Shown in pieces: positions 45,401-59,200 of a stretch of DNA of 64,000 nucleotides (the first letter of the stretch is position 1; each line of letters starts with the position of its first letter). A program made the position numbers and the translations under genes. The stretch comes from Pagrus major (lineage: Eukaryota > Chordata > Actinopteri > Spariformes > Sparidae), in contig NC_133225.1 of NCBI RefSeq assembly GCF_040436345.1, positions 23,292,040 through 23,356,039 on the forward strand. The letters are read 5' to 3'. The notes below the pieces were generated by a model. It had not been told where the DNA came from. It was given only the letters and a program-made list of their open reading frames with translations, and made no database searches.

Positions 45401-48400
45401 AGGACTTTGTGTGGCGCTGATGGCTTGCTTCATCCACACAAGTCTACGGAGGCAGCCACAGGTTAAAATACAGAAACCACCACCTAATCCGTGATGACAT
45501 AATCATGTATTTGTACAAGCTTCAAGTGTTTTACTCTAAGAGGGATCCTTGAAACGGCATGTAACATTTCATCTCGCAGTCTCACACCCATCCCCAGGCT
45601 GTTGTAACTACAGGATTTGATCCTACTCTGCAGTATTTGCTGTGCTAATATCAACAAATCTGTAAGCTTTTTAGCTGTGGGCAGCAGCTAGTATAGGCCC
45701 ATGTCAACATAACCTTTCTTTCTGGTAGAACACTAACACAACTAACAACAAGTTTACCGCAGCTAGGGTGACATGAAGGCCCAACACTCACCAGCATCAT
45801 TGAGTGCACTGCCAGTCCGCTCCCACAAATGGGCTTCTCTGTCTCTGTTAGTAAAATTTCCGTATGATGAATCTCAGGATAGACAGACACGGCCATAACA
45901 ACCTTCTCCCCCTTTTTCTTGGTTACCAGGGTGATGGGTGAAGTCCCACCCCATGTAATATATGATTGGTTGCTTGAAAAAGAGCAACAGTGACAACCCC
46001 AGCGCCTTTCTGAGCAGTTTAGAGATTTACTATAAGCTGCCAGAGTGGCCGAACACACACAAAAAAACGTTGGCCCTTAGTCACTTATCATTTTTTGATA
46101 TTCCTAGCTCATCAATTGCCCATGCAGTCGTTTTTTGAGAAGCCAATGAGTGGTGGTGGCTGTTAGAATGGCGTCTTTTGATTGTCTGATGTCGTTTTGG
46201 GAAAGCTGGTCCTACATAGTTGCATGTGAGGTAGTCTGTAGTCAGGCCTAAACATGTGAGTATGGGATAAAAATGCTAGAAACAAATTTTTCTAAACTTT
46301 AAGAAGTAGTAAAGAAGTATTTAAAAGTAACTTTAACTGGCAAAGTTGTGTAGAAACTGAAGATTTCATGGCAAACAAAAAGCTCATTGACAAATGCAAA
46401 ACAACAACACAACTAAAACTAATATACAGGCACGAGGGTTGGGAATCATTGGGCATCTAATGGTTTGATTCAGTTTGATTCATTTAAAAGGCTATGAGGC
46501 AAATTTCTTAACAATTATCAATGGATCTTCATGTGTCAAACTTTTTGTATACATGTTTAATTTTTCAGTCAGTGTGACTACTTGCTACTTTTAAAATGTT
46601 TTTATAATGGCCCATAATTAAAATTGACACGATGCATGTTTAGGGTGGTTAGGTTTCATCATCCAGTTGGTCCAAGGAATGTACAACCCGGATTTAGAAA
46701 ATCACAAAATTGGGCTTTTAAATGTCCAATTATTGACTTCTCTGCATTGAGATGTAATCTGTCAAGAGAGAATTGCTATGCATCTTAGAATTGATCTTAT
46801 CCTTTGTAACACACATAGTAAAATGTATGTTCTATAACTCAAATGTCAGACATAAACCACACATGAGTACACATGAGAGTTCAAAATAAAACCACATTGT
46901 TAAAACAAGATATATCACAATGTTGGTGACAGTCACAAGAGGATATATTACTGTAATGTTTGTCTGTCATGGCAGTAACTGACAAAGACTCATACAAGTC
47001 CTTAAACCGAGGAAATGCAAGGACAATTTGGTTTCAGATGCACAGAAACACAATGAAACACTCGACTGCAGTGTGGAACAGCCGAGGTGGAGAGGTTACT
47101 GTGGCAGCAGGTCAGACAGGGAAGAGCCCTTCTGGCCTGTGGGTCAGCTGCCCTGGACACGAACCTGGACAGTTGGCAAAAAGCTGCTCTCTGCATGACA
47201 CCAAACAGGGTAACCAAAAGTTAAAGGTGAATTATTTAGTTATCAGAAAACAGATTTTGCTTTTATTTTGCCCTGCAGATGTTGCATCACTCAATTTATG
47301 TACATTTTTTATAGAAATACCACAGGGGACCAAGGTGAAAGGATAGCTGACTTCTGTTTTTGAGTTTATGCTTAGGAGACATAAACTCCCAGTACATTCC
47401 CTTTTACAAAATTGCCTCTGTGAGTGCAGCCCTGCCATGTCAGGGGGGCATGTCAGGGGAGCATGTCAGCACAGGGAGCAGATCAGAAAGTATTGGATAT
47501 GGGCAGGAGCTGTGAAAAATCCCAGTCATATGCAAAGATACATCAGATATTTGCAGCATGGCCCTGGTCATTTACACAGCAGTAGCTTATCCCATCTGCT
47601 GGGAATAGAGATGACTCTTAAGTACGTAAAGCTGCCATAAGCCTCTGTTTCCTATTGTAAGCTGTTTTAGAGGGTCCTGTGGTTCGCTGCCATCTGTTTT
47701 CACTCATTATTTATATATTTTATATTTTCTTTCCCTCTCCTCCCTGATGGCCTTACTTGTGCGAGACATGCTCATTGTCCGAGTTCATGTAGGAGGTGGA
47801 TGACGCTACAGCAGTTATCCGCTCTACCTCCCCAACTGGTCACGTGTCTTCCTCCTACAGGCTTCCACTCCTCTGTATAGCCTCCTGACTTCCACTCTCA
47901 ATTTCTAGCCCCTGGCAATGCACAGTGGCTTCTTATTTCTCTGGCACCCTTCTTTTTTGGCATTATGTTGGAGCAGGATGCTGAAATCCTGGGTTTTGTA
48001 GGGATGTATTGAAGTTGCACTTTATATTGACTGTATGGGAACAGGAGAGTCCATCTGTTCTCTATTTGATTGTAGAAAAACTCGTCTGAAGTCAAAACAA
48101 TCATCTTCGTTACATACAGTATTGAGTATAAGCTTGTGCAACTCTTTATCTAATCTTATCATCTGCATATGGCTTCTGTTTCTTCTTTCTGCTTGAAAAC
48201 CCAAACTAAACTTTTAAACTACATAGTTCCTGTAGTGTTTGCCAGACGTTTGTTGTTCTTCATAAGATCTAAACTTATACTCCAATGTTTTATGATCATC
48301 TCTTTTTTCATAATTCATAGTTTTACTTTTGTCAATGTGTTTTGCTTGTTCCTTTCCTGCAAATGCAGCTCCCTCTCTAAGACATGCAAACATACAAAAC

Positions 48401-51400
48401 TGGCCATTATCAAGAGCCAGTCAGGTGTCTGTGTCAGTTTAATCAGGAATATGATGGAATTGAAATCTCTCTGCCTCACCCCCTCAAAAAACATCAGAAG
48501 AGATTATGCAGTCAGAGCATGCATAACAGCAGACTATACAATTGTTATTGTTTGTAGAGATGTTGCTTTAGCTTTCTTTATTTTATCAAGCTTTTAAATT
48601 AATCAATCAGATATTATTTTGTATAAGGCAAATAGAGATAGAATTGTGTAACGTGCGAGGAACCTTGTTTTTCCCCCCACAATTAGGATAATTGATTAGA
48701 TAAGTGATCTATGTGTGAGATATTTCACACAGTAAAGAAAGGTTTGTCAGTTTTTTTTTTTTTTTTTACAATCTCTGTTAAACCGTCTATTGATTTGAAC
48801 CGTGAAGTGAAACCACAGAACACATCCCAAAGGACTGAGAATGGTCATCTTAAAGGATGAAAAGTCCCTTATTGTGGCGAAAACAGTTCCTACTTTGTGT
48901 GTGCACTCCTACGTGCTAGCAGGGCACCAGAAGAGAAAATGCTCCTGATTTGATAAAGGCCTAATGGAGTGAATGTGGGAGCTTAACAGCTTTCAGCCTC
49001 TAGTTTATATAATTTAAAATAGAAGTGCTTTGGAACTGGATGCACATGGGAAAATTTAGATTAAATCTCACGTCAAGCACCTATTGAGAAGTTGCTCAGC
49101 TGAATAAACTTTTAGGCATTTTCTATGCATTTGTATGTAGAGCAGCAAGTTTAATACACACAGCAAAAGCTTTATAACTAATTTTCCCACTGTTTCACTT
49201 AAATGCAGAGGTCGCATTTACATTCTACCGACTCATGATAGAGGTAAATATTATGCTTGGTTATGTCATAATCTCCGGCACATCAGAGCACTTTGACAAA
49301 CAGGATAATGTACATCTGTGCACCAATGTAAAGCCAGTATTTGCTGGCAGTGTGTGAAAAGGGGGCTGCATACCGCCACTATGGTCAGGGGCTTTAACAC
49401 AGGCTGTGGTACAGCAATTGAAGATTAAGGAAGGGAATTAAGTTGGGTGTGTGTTTGTTCTATCCTCGTCACGTTTGTCTATAATGCCCTTGTCATCATG
49501 AGAGTGGGGTTAATCAGATTACATTTTAGGTTGTAAAGCTGGAGCTGGCGATATAATGAACAATATGTCCTAGTAGGTCGATTATCAGCCATGTCATCAC
49601 AAAAGCCTGCTGTTCACCTGCTGGAACTGCTCTTTATCCTCTCACACCCTGCAAGTCTGACCCAAGACTTAATTTAATTTCTGTCAGGCATTAAAATAAG
49701 GACAACCCTGCACTGTAGGCATTTATTATTATTATTATTATTATTATTAGTTTATTTCATAGGGACAGTGCACCACTAATCAACAGAGTTAAAAGAAAAA
49801 CTGTAAGTGGGCCAGAGTTAGCCAACAAGGCTAGTTTTCGTCCGTTGTCCCTGGCCAGATGTTAAAGGTTTAGGGTAATTACATGTTGACGTGTATGCAA
49901 AGGTGTCCATCACTACCTACTTTTTTCCCTATTGGTAAAGCTCTTAACACAGTCATTTGTGCTTTTGTGTTGTTATAGTACCTTTAATTTCTCTTTATTG
50001 TGTGAAAGCCATGCAAGCATTGATGTGTTGAAACCAAACAGCCGACACGCCATTATTGATTAAACTACATAGAGCTTAACTTATTTTTTTCTCTCTCTTC
50101 TCTTTCAGGAACCTATAAAGTCCAGGGCGCCTCAGCTCCATTTGGAGTATAGATTTTACAAACAGTTGGGAAATTCAGGTAAGAGAGATGCAGCCTGTTG
50201 GTTATTAGTCTCTGATTGAAGGCAACATTGTGATGAGTTGAAAATGAAACATGCCTTTTTACACTAGATTAGGACACTCTTCTAACAGACAGAAGCCTGT
50301 CAGTAGATAAACAAGCACTTTTAGTGGACGCAACTTTGACAGTTGAAGTTGCCGACTGGACTGATTCCAAAACCTGTGATAAGTATGAATCATTTACACA
50401 CCAAAACATGTCAATACAGGGCCAGATTTAAAAACACTGCAATTCCCCTTTATACCTCAATGATCATGATCAGCTTTTAATAATCTAGTTAGATTGGCTA
50501 ATGTTAAATCTAATGCAGAGTTTACAGAACACAGGGCAGGTTTCAGTGGTCTCATCTGGTATCATGAGTGTGTCAGGTTCACTTGTGTAAGTACAATATT
50601 TGTAATTAAGAATAATGGCAGGATGGAAATGGATGTGTTTGCAGAGAACAAGTGGACAAATGGGAGAGACAGAGGAGGACAAAGATATAATCCCTAAAAA
50701 TGTTGACAGTCTGATATGGAGCTGGCTGAGTGGATTTTTTTTTATAGCATGCTGCTTGTATGGGACAATTTGTATACAGGATTATATTGCAACAAATATG
50801 ATAGAATCCTATTAGACTCTGTCTTGTTAAGGGAAAAAATTAAAACTTAGTGAATACCTCCTTTAACCTATATATGCCAGATATGCTATTTATTTATGCA
50901 GCTATGGTTCAATCAGGCCTTGGTTGTTCAGATTTAAAGAATTCAGTTTTTTGAATGTTAAAATTACGAGCATAGTGGTAAAGGAAGGCAAAAATGGAGC
51001 AGGAAGGATGCATTTCCAACTGTATCTGCATTGATGTGGACATGTAACACCAGACAAACAGACAGCTTCCACTCTACTTGAGGCTAAATTTCACAGTGTG
51101 TTTTTGTTTATCTTCCCACATCTGTGGGGGCCAATGGATGCTATGAAAGCCTGCTTCCTCTTTTCTGATCCCACTTCTACAGTACCCAGAGTCTTTCCTC
51201 TCCTTCAGCACAGCCCTGAACATGTTAATGTGCTATGATGCATAACTGTGGCTCCAGGGCAGCAGCTCTTTGATCTGGTGTGGCTGGTCAGCTAGTTCCA
51301 GAGTGGAAGAGAGAAGGCAGAGTCAGATGGTTGGGAGGGACCAGGACTTGATTTGTTTTCACAGCCCTGCCTGCCTGCCTGACTGGCTGGCTGGCTGTTT

Positions 51401-54400
51401 TCTGAAAGTCTCACCTGTCATGTTTGTCTAAGTTTGCGTGGATGCATGTGTTGATTTAGCTGGCTCACAACACTCATGCCCAGTCTTTAATTCAGAAACC
51501 ATATGCAAACATGCCACCACTACTTAGTAGGGCTGCTCGATTATGGCAAAAATCATAATCACGATTATTTTGATTGATATTGTAATCACGATTATTAAAG
51601 ACGATTATTCATTGATTTGAGAACAAGCATTTATTGAACTTTTAACTCTGGTATTTCTTTTAACACGATAAGTTTGAACTGAAAAATGCAAATAAATAAG
51701 AAAAATATTTTAATAAAATGAATTAAATAATATGTAATGTAAAAATAAAAAACCATAGGTCCGTTGTGGTGGCAAAATATAATGCTGTTGACACTTGCAA
51801 CTTTTCTGCGACATTTGTCATAAAGGGCAGCGCAATTCTGCTAAAATGGTGACGTGATGGTAACACTTACTACCGCTTGTCCAATGTGTTAATCAGTTAA
51901 TTGAACCCCGGCTCGCTAACGGTGTTGATAGGGCACATGTCTTTGGCAATCATGTATGTGACGGCATCCGTTATTTCTTCATGCCTGCGGGAGCCGGGTG
52001 GATGTGCCTATCTTGCACAATATCTTCGTTTGTTCCGAGTCAGACTCCTCGAAACCGAAGTGTTTCCACACCACAGAATTCGCTTTATCTTTCTTCCCGA
52101 GCAAAGGCTCCTTTCTGCCATCTTCTACCGTCTTCTTACACATTTTTTCCAAACACGCACCGGCGTGGCTGAAAGCGAAACTGTTCAGGCGGGGGCGGGG
52201 CGGGGCGGAGCGGAGGGCACAGGTGGAGATGGAGGGGTTCGCTGCATTTACCACACAAGACACGGCGCGCGGCAGAATGATCGTTTTATTACGATTATCT
52301 TGTTTTCATGATCGAGGGAAGCCAAAATCGAAATCGAAATTAAAATTCAATTAATCGCCCAGCCCTACTACTTAGTCAAACTGACAAGAGCAAAAGATAC
52401 AGACAAGAGGTTTGTGCAGTCTCTAACTCCTGCTGCTTTTTGCACTGCAACCACCCACACCTGGATGTCTCATCAGCTCTCTTCTGTCCCTTCTCTGTCC
52501 CTTCTCGCAGACCAAGACATTTATAACTGCATCAGGTACCAAGGTCCCTACTGACCTTTTATTACATAATTTAACCTGAAGTAGGCTTGCTTAGTCTATT
52601 AAAGGGTAGCTAGTCCCTCAAAGTCCTTTCGAGATCATTTTGCAAGAGACAGTTTGTTGTAAAATGCCATTTAGTTTTGTGTGAAATGGCTCAGTGAACT
52701 ACATCGTCTCGCTCAATATGTCACCAACATCAACATGGCCTTCACCTCTGCACAGAAAAAGTATTAAAATAAAAAATCACAACAAGTTTGGCAATATTGA
52801 CAACTGCAGTTATGCCAATGGAGAGTTAGTCAGTTCTGTGAGCTAGTTATTATTAATTTAAGTTATGAGTTTTGGTGAGCGTTAGACAAGAAAAAGTTCC
52901 ATAGGTGACTGTTGGGTGTGTAGTCTTTCTAATTATATTTTCTCAGTCTTATATTAAATTAGTGTTATGACAAACTGCGACTTTCTCAAGTTCAAAAATG
53001 TATTTTTAAATTTTAAAAACATGTAACTCATGTCACAATTCAAACTGAATCAAAAAATTATGTCTCTCACCTTTAACTACTGCACATGTTGTTTTTCTGA
53101 AACAAGAACCCATGGTGGTCCACCTGTCTCTATGTTTGAAAAACAGAGAAATAAGGGAGCAACGATTGTCGGTGGCATGGCCTCCTTGCTACGTAGCGTG
53201 TGACATGGAGGGTCAGGGGGACACGGGGGAGAGCGACTGACTGACTGCTCAGTGTAGCATGGACAGCAATGTAGGGCTTGTAGCCAGAGCTAACCAGCCA
53301 TGAGAGGCTACTGTCAGACTCTTTTTCTCAACTGGAAAGACAAGAAGTGTGGTGGAGCCTTGACAGTCACTAGAAGCACGTTTATGGCCCTTTGAGAGAA
53401 TTTCCACCTAGGTATTGGTGTTGCAGCTCAGCTAGCGGCTCTATGATGAGAGGTGGCTCATCAGTGTGACTGTGGGGTTCGTCACTGTATAATTATATGT
53501 ATTGAAAACTCATATTTTACATATTTATGTATTCTTCTAGTATATGTGGGTTTGTCTTTCTAAGAGTATTGCAAGTGGCCTGGTCCTCTTGTTGCAGTGA
53601 TCCTCCCTCATCTGACAAGTGTGTGCGTCGTGGTCTAATTTAGTGACACGTGCCAGCTTCCTGGCTAGTTGTGCCAGCGCAAAAGCCCTCCACAGTTGAT
53701 GAGGAGGTGGGGCATTAGGGCAGTCCTTGACTATTTATAGATGGCCCTCTACAAGCAGTCGGGACATTATGGTGTGTCTACTTGGATAGCTTCCCTAGCC
53801 ACAGTATCCTCTGTCTCCCTGATTGACTGTTGCTGCCTGCAGATTGCAGGGAAACACTCTAACATGCGTTGCTAAGAGGGTGTGGCCTATTTCTCTTTAT
53901 GGCTGTTCTCATTTTAATCTGTCATTCTGATTTGTGAGCAAATATTGCACAATGCATGGCCACACAAACATAAACTCACCAGTAACTGTAATTGTCATCT
54001 CCTGTGTCATTTCCTCTGATTATAGCAGAGGATTCCTCCAGTCCAGGCTTGTCTGTCTCTGCCTTCGGTTGTTTCCTGTGGTGCATTTAACACACTATGA
54101 CCACCCCCCTACTGAGGTCATTGATGGCCTTCAGTCTCACTCTTATTGACTGACATCTGGGGTTGTGCAACATGTAAACATGTTCCTAACCATTACACAC
54201 AACAAGAGACGGGCGTTATCTACAGGTAGTTTAATAGAACAAGCTGATGTGATGCCATTTAAGTGCTTCTAAATGCAAACTGACACATTCCCACATTATT
54301 ACACTACTTTTTACATGATTTCAGTTGTGGTTGCTGCTGCACACGTCATTCAGATGTACACATCAAGTCTAAATTATGTACAAGATTGAGAAGACGGGAA

Positions 54401-56161
54401 AGAACTGTATAAATAATCAAAAATACATAAAAAAAAACACATTAAGGGGCAGGGCCTAGACTAAGATCATGATGTGTTTCAAAGCAATCCCTGTGATACT
54501 CTAATGATATTTTTCCAGGAATATGTCTGATCTCCTTTAATACTACACCATGAATCCATCAAGGGAAGATACAGTTTAGCAACCCTGTATCATAATCTTC
54601 ATACAGTACTAGAGGTTTCACTAAGTCAAGATATTTTGATCTTTCAAAAATAGAAACATACATAAACATATTGTGTTTCCTTTATTTTGGCTTAAACTGC
54701 TGTTTTTCACATCATCAGATAATGTTGAGAGTCAACAGGTGGTGACTAGAAGGCAATGAGCAGCTGGGAATGAAGGGAACATTTAATGATGAATGGTGCA
54801 TTCTGTCCCACTATGTTCCAGCTTTTCACTACTCACATGATACTTTGAACGGGAGTCAGAATATTCGGTTGTCAAAATAAAGCAGAAACAAAAATCAATT
54901 GAAAACAGCCAAAGTCAGACAGAGGCCCTCTCAGTGTATCTATCATCTAAAAATGGAGCACAATATTACCACACGATTGAGCAGAGAGGTCCTATCTCCA
55001 AGTGATGACTGGCTCCTCCATGATGATATGACTGGACGGCTCTCTTGACTGTCTAGCATGGGAGGAGTCAAGGCGATAGATTAAATCTACTTATGTTGTC
55101 AACTTGGCTAAATGGGCACATGTGACCCTGATAGTCCTGTGCAACCCAAGAGCCTCAAATATGTCACGGCGTGGACTGCTCAGCGCTTAACGCCCAGCAG
55201 GAGCTTATCTGCACTGCACTGTTAATTCTCTCCTGTCCTGAACAGATCCCAGCTGTTGGAGATCCTGCCTCCCAGCACTTGACAATAGACCAGGCATTGC
55301 AGTTGGTCTTGGTAGGAATAGCAATGCTGCTAACTGTCATACAACTGTCATATGTCAAGGCACCTTGAGAGTGTGTCGTCTTCTTCAGCCACTTTACTGC
55401 TGTGGTCAGGGGAACAACTTCAGTTTTATGAAGCAACTGTCATTTAATTGTATTTCACAGGCCGACTTAGCTGATTCTCATGAATTTTATTGTAATGCCA
55501 TATATAAGGAGGTTTCCTCTTCATGATGGGTAACAGAATGCCTGTGAATATTCATGAGCCCGATCAAGGCTTTCATGGCATGCTATGCCATGTCAGTGAG
55601 TCTGTGTCGATCATATTATATCATGCAAATCATGAAATAATACTGCTGTTGTAGGATTATCACAGGTCAGATTTATAAGATTATTTGAACAACTCGGGGA
55701 TAAAACTGCTGAGATGTCATTAAAAGCTACACCATTGAAATAGGTGCACCATAGCAACAAATCATAGAAAAAGAAACAATTCATAAATCATATTAACTGC
55801 TCAATTATATTTGATAGAAGTCTGTGTAATAAAACATAATTTGCTCTGGTGTAAGGGTTTTGGGATGTTGCTAGTGAGTCACATGCAGACAGTGTTTTTT
55901 GGTCAAGGGAGAAGAGATACTCTAGGTTCACTGTCGGCATCAAGTGAGATGAAAACTGTCTTTCAAACGCGCACACTCGCACCCACACCAATATTGCTTT
56001 GCCTTCTTTATGTAATGCACCTATTGGAAACTGAATTGTGTTGTGGTATTTGTTTTGGCAATGCTGGTTTTTGGAGAGTATATTTCATTGCTACTTGCTA
56101 TTTGCTGTTTTGTAACATTTCACAGAGAAACAGGTCCTCCTCAAAATTTTAATCTTTTTAA

Positions 56162-56213
<52 letters not shown>

Positions 56214-59200
56214 CATACATACATACATGCATACACAAACATACAATTTTAACATGATGTATAAAAGTAGCATGCAGTATTGAATTGTCACATTGCAGGG
56301 ATGATGGCTAGATGATGAATCATTTCAGCATCTAGTATGACATTATGTCCAGTAGTCATAATGCCAAGGACGCAATGTATGAAAGCAAATTAGGTCACCT
56401 GTGCAACATAACAAACACTGCTGGATAAAGAATTACAACAACAATCTCATGACTAATTTTAAACACAGTCTAGTCCATCTGATAAATAACCTACTTGTTG
56501 GTAGTTTTGCTCACAATAAATGAAGAGAATGCTGCGTTGAGTCAGAGAAAATGCCCTAGTTTTTATGAAATCGGGCAAATCATTGCTTGACTGAACTCTT
56601 GTGAAGCTACAGAGACTAAAAACTGCAAATAATCTGTTAGAATGAATTATAAACTTGATAAAAACAAACTATTGCTGTCGTATTTTTTCACTGCAAGGGT
56701 TCAGCCCTATAGCATCTTGAGGGGATTGTTGTGCTTATGAGTTATGTTGCATTGGTAGCTCCAGGCTCAGTCTGTGCAACCCCAAGTGCTGATCACATTT
56801 CAGCCTTGTGAGAACATCTCCAGAGCACTGGGCCTAATGGAAGTCACTTCTCCTCCTCCTCCTCCTCTCTCAGTACACTCCACTCCATGATCTCAATCTT
56901 TAATACGCATTCCCTGTCCTGTCCTCTCTGGCCATCTCCTCTCTTCTCCAGCCCTCTCCTCTTCAGCCCTTAACTCTGACATTTCATTGTAGGGCAACAT
57001 TGTCTTCAGCTGCCATGATGCAGCCTTCCCCGTTACTGTGTCGCCTGAGAGGGCCTGCCTGAGAAACAATAGGTTGGATTGTCTCAAATTGTCAAGACAG
57101 CGGGGGTCGGAGCACCACTGACATTGGCTTGTAGTGAAAGCCAGAGCATATCCCATAATGCTGGATACAGTTAGATGTACTTTTTATTTGACTCTATATG
57201 AAAGTTAGAATAACATTTGTTTGGCCTTTAGCTTTTCAAGAGACAAAGTTGTTGTCAGATCAGCGTGATGATTGGCAGCATGTTTCATCTTTCCTTTTTG
57301 AGGTACTTTCTGTTGCAGAGAAAATTCGAGTGTTAGTATTTTTGTTTTGTTGTTACGGCCGAGTTAGCGTCAACCATAACAATACACATCTGACATAGTC
57401 TCACCCCAAAAAAGTGCTCTGGGCTTTTTCCACCAGCCATCTCTAGAGTGGTGCTTACAGCTGCTCTCAGCACCAATCATCGCTCACACCCACCAACAGA
57501 AGATTATAATACACTGTGTGCTTTCCTCTTGTGATGACTGTGCTTTGAATGCCCTCTAGATTTGGGCCAAGCTTTGATGACTCAGCCTCCCAATGATCTC
57601 TTGTCACTGCCTCTGTCATGGGCATCATTAGCTGGAAAATCCTAGATGCTAAAGGGCAGACAGGTGTGTGTTTCTGTGTGAACACTGCATGTACATACAT
57701 GCATGAGAGTATCTGGGTCAGTTTTAATTTTTGTATTAATACACAGACTATCTTGTTGCCCTGTTGGACTGATGTTAAGGGGTGATCTGGTAAATCTAGC
57801 TGTAAACTCCACCTCAGGTCAGGCATCAAAAATAGAGTTAGAGTTATAAAATACATCTGAAATTTCAGTGGGGAAGGACTGACAAAAACATCAGATAAAT
57901 GAGTCTGTTTTTTTGTCTGCGTATCATTACTTATCTTTATTTCCAGTGAGCTGTTGCATGTTATTCTAGACTGTTTGGGAAATTTGATGCTGGTTCCTCC
58001 ACAGGCCTCTGCAGTTCATTTTGTTGTGATAAAGCTGTTCAGTTAAGAAATTGGAATTTGCCCTCATGATTTTCAGATAATAGCATGCTTTCTTCCAAAA
58101 TCAAAATTTTACCTTTAATCTTAATATGTGCCTGACTAAAACACTTCATACTGTTGTGTTTTGCCAGGCCCCAGTTCTCCTACTGTCAAAACAGTAAATG
58201 CATAGAGATAATACTGCCTGGTTGATCCATCTACATTCTTCCGAAGTCATACACGTCACCACAACATGGGTGTGGTGGTTTCTAGTAGCAAAGGCTATTT
58301 ACAGTTGCCGTCACCATGCTGCTGACTGTCAGTGGAGTTTCTTTTTCCCTTTAATTCTACTTCATGGCAAAAGAATCCAGAGCCAAGCCAACAAACCTGT
58401 TGAGTGAAACAACCTGAAGTGTAGTTTTCATAGTGCTGCTGTAGTGTCAGTGAAGAGTCTCCTCCCACATTTAAGACATAAATGTGATTGTGTAAGATAA
58501 GATTGTATTGTGATGATTTCATTGATAAGCCAATATTTCACGAAAGTAAACTAATTTTATTTGTGTGTGTGTGTGTCTGTTCACAGAGGGAATCCCTCAG
58601 GTGTACTACTTTGGTCCTTGTGGGAAATACAACGCCATGGTGCTGGAACTGCTCGGGCCCAGTCTAGAGGATCTGTTTGACCTCTGTGACCGCACCTTCT
58701 CCCTCAAGACCGTCCTCATGATAGCCATACAGCTGGTAAGACCTGGAAGAGGAGAGCAGCACGCACATATTTATATTTATAGCTTATTTTGGTTGTGTCA
58801 AGCTTTACAGAAAATGTAGTGCAGCTTTGATTACACTTTTATAGTAGAGACATGAAACTGATAGGTCTGTGGGTTTTACCATGAAAAAACAATCCATTTT
58901 CATATCAGGGGCAAGAACAGTAACTTACGATAATGATTGTATCACTATATATCAATTCCGCGCCACTTGATACATTGCAAGACAATCCTCTAGCGCTACA
59001 TCAGGATGTCTGTGTAACTGGAGAAGAACAAAATACCCCTCAAAAGACAAATAGTAAGAATTATATCTTTATTATTGCCAGTTTCACAGAAGTTGACTAG
59101 TTAAATGAAACAATGTGCATAAAAGTGAGTCAGTATCGATACAGTACCGATACTGGTACCAGGAATTCGGTACCGTTACCCAGTGGTAGTAAAAAAATCT

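Larger units (their letters stand above)
36446..50108 (+). other. csnk1g2: csnk1g2 intron of 13.7 kb
   Basis: No further gene was recognised on either strand. Repeats are listed separately (38325, 40355, 44663, 44858, 46433, 49723). Single-frame stretches up to about 140 codons occur near 45651-46058 (minus) and 48169-48597 (plus), but neither resembles a known protein. Confidence 0.6.
50179..58586 (+). other. csnk1g2: csnk1g2 intron of 8.4 kb
   Basis: No additional gene recognised. It contains the hAT element at 51528-52367, a CTGC/CTGG microsatellite at about 51367-51397, and a TA/CATA microsatellite at 56164-56228. The rest is unremarkable. Confidence 0.6.

Noticed and set aside
45651..46058. 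Minus-strand open frame of about 135 codons in the csnk1g2 intron
   Set aside because: It begins with GTG rather than ATG, resembles no family I know and has no splice context. Probably chance, or a decayed repeat.
46960..47346. Plus-strand open frame of about 128 codons
   Set aside because: No recognisable domain; inside a csnk1g2 intron with no splice or start-site support.
48169..48597. Plus-strand open frame of about 142 codons with hydrophobic stretches
   Set aside because: AT-rich intronic sequence gives Phe/Ile/Leu-rich translation by chance. No homology recognised, no promoter or poly(A) signal next to it.
51901..52354. Plus-strand open frames of 118-136 codons in the hAT element
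   Set aside because: They are the reverse of the decayed transposase segment, and their own sequence resembles nothing known.
56043..56252. Open frame running into an Ile-Tyr repeat
   Set aside because: The repeat is only the (TA)n microsatellite in translation.
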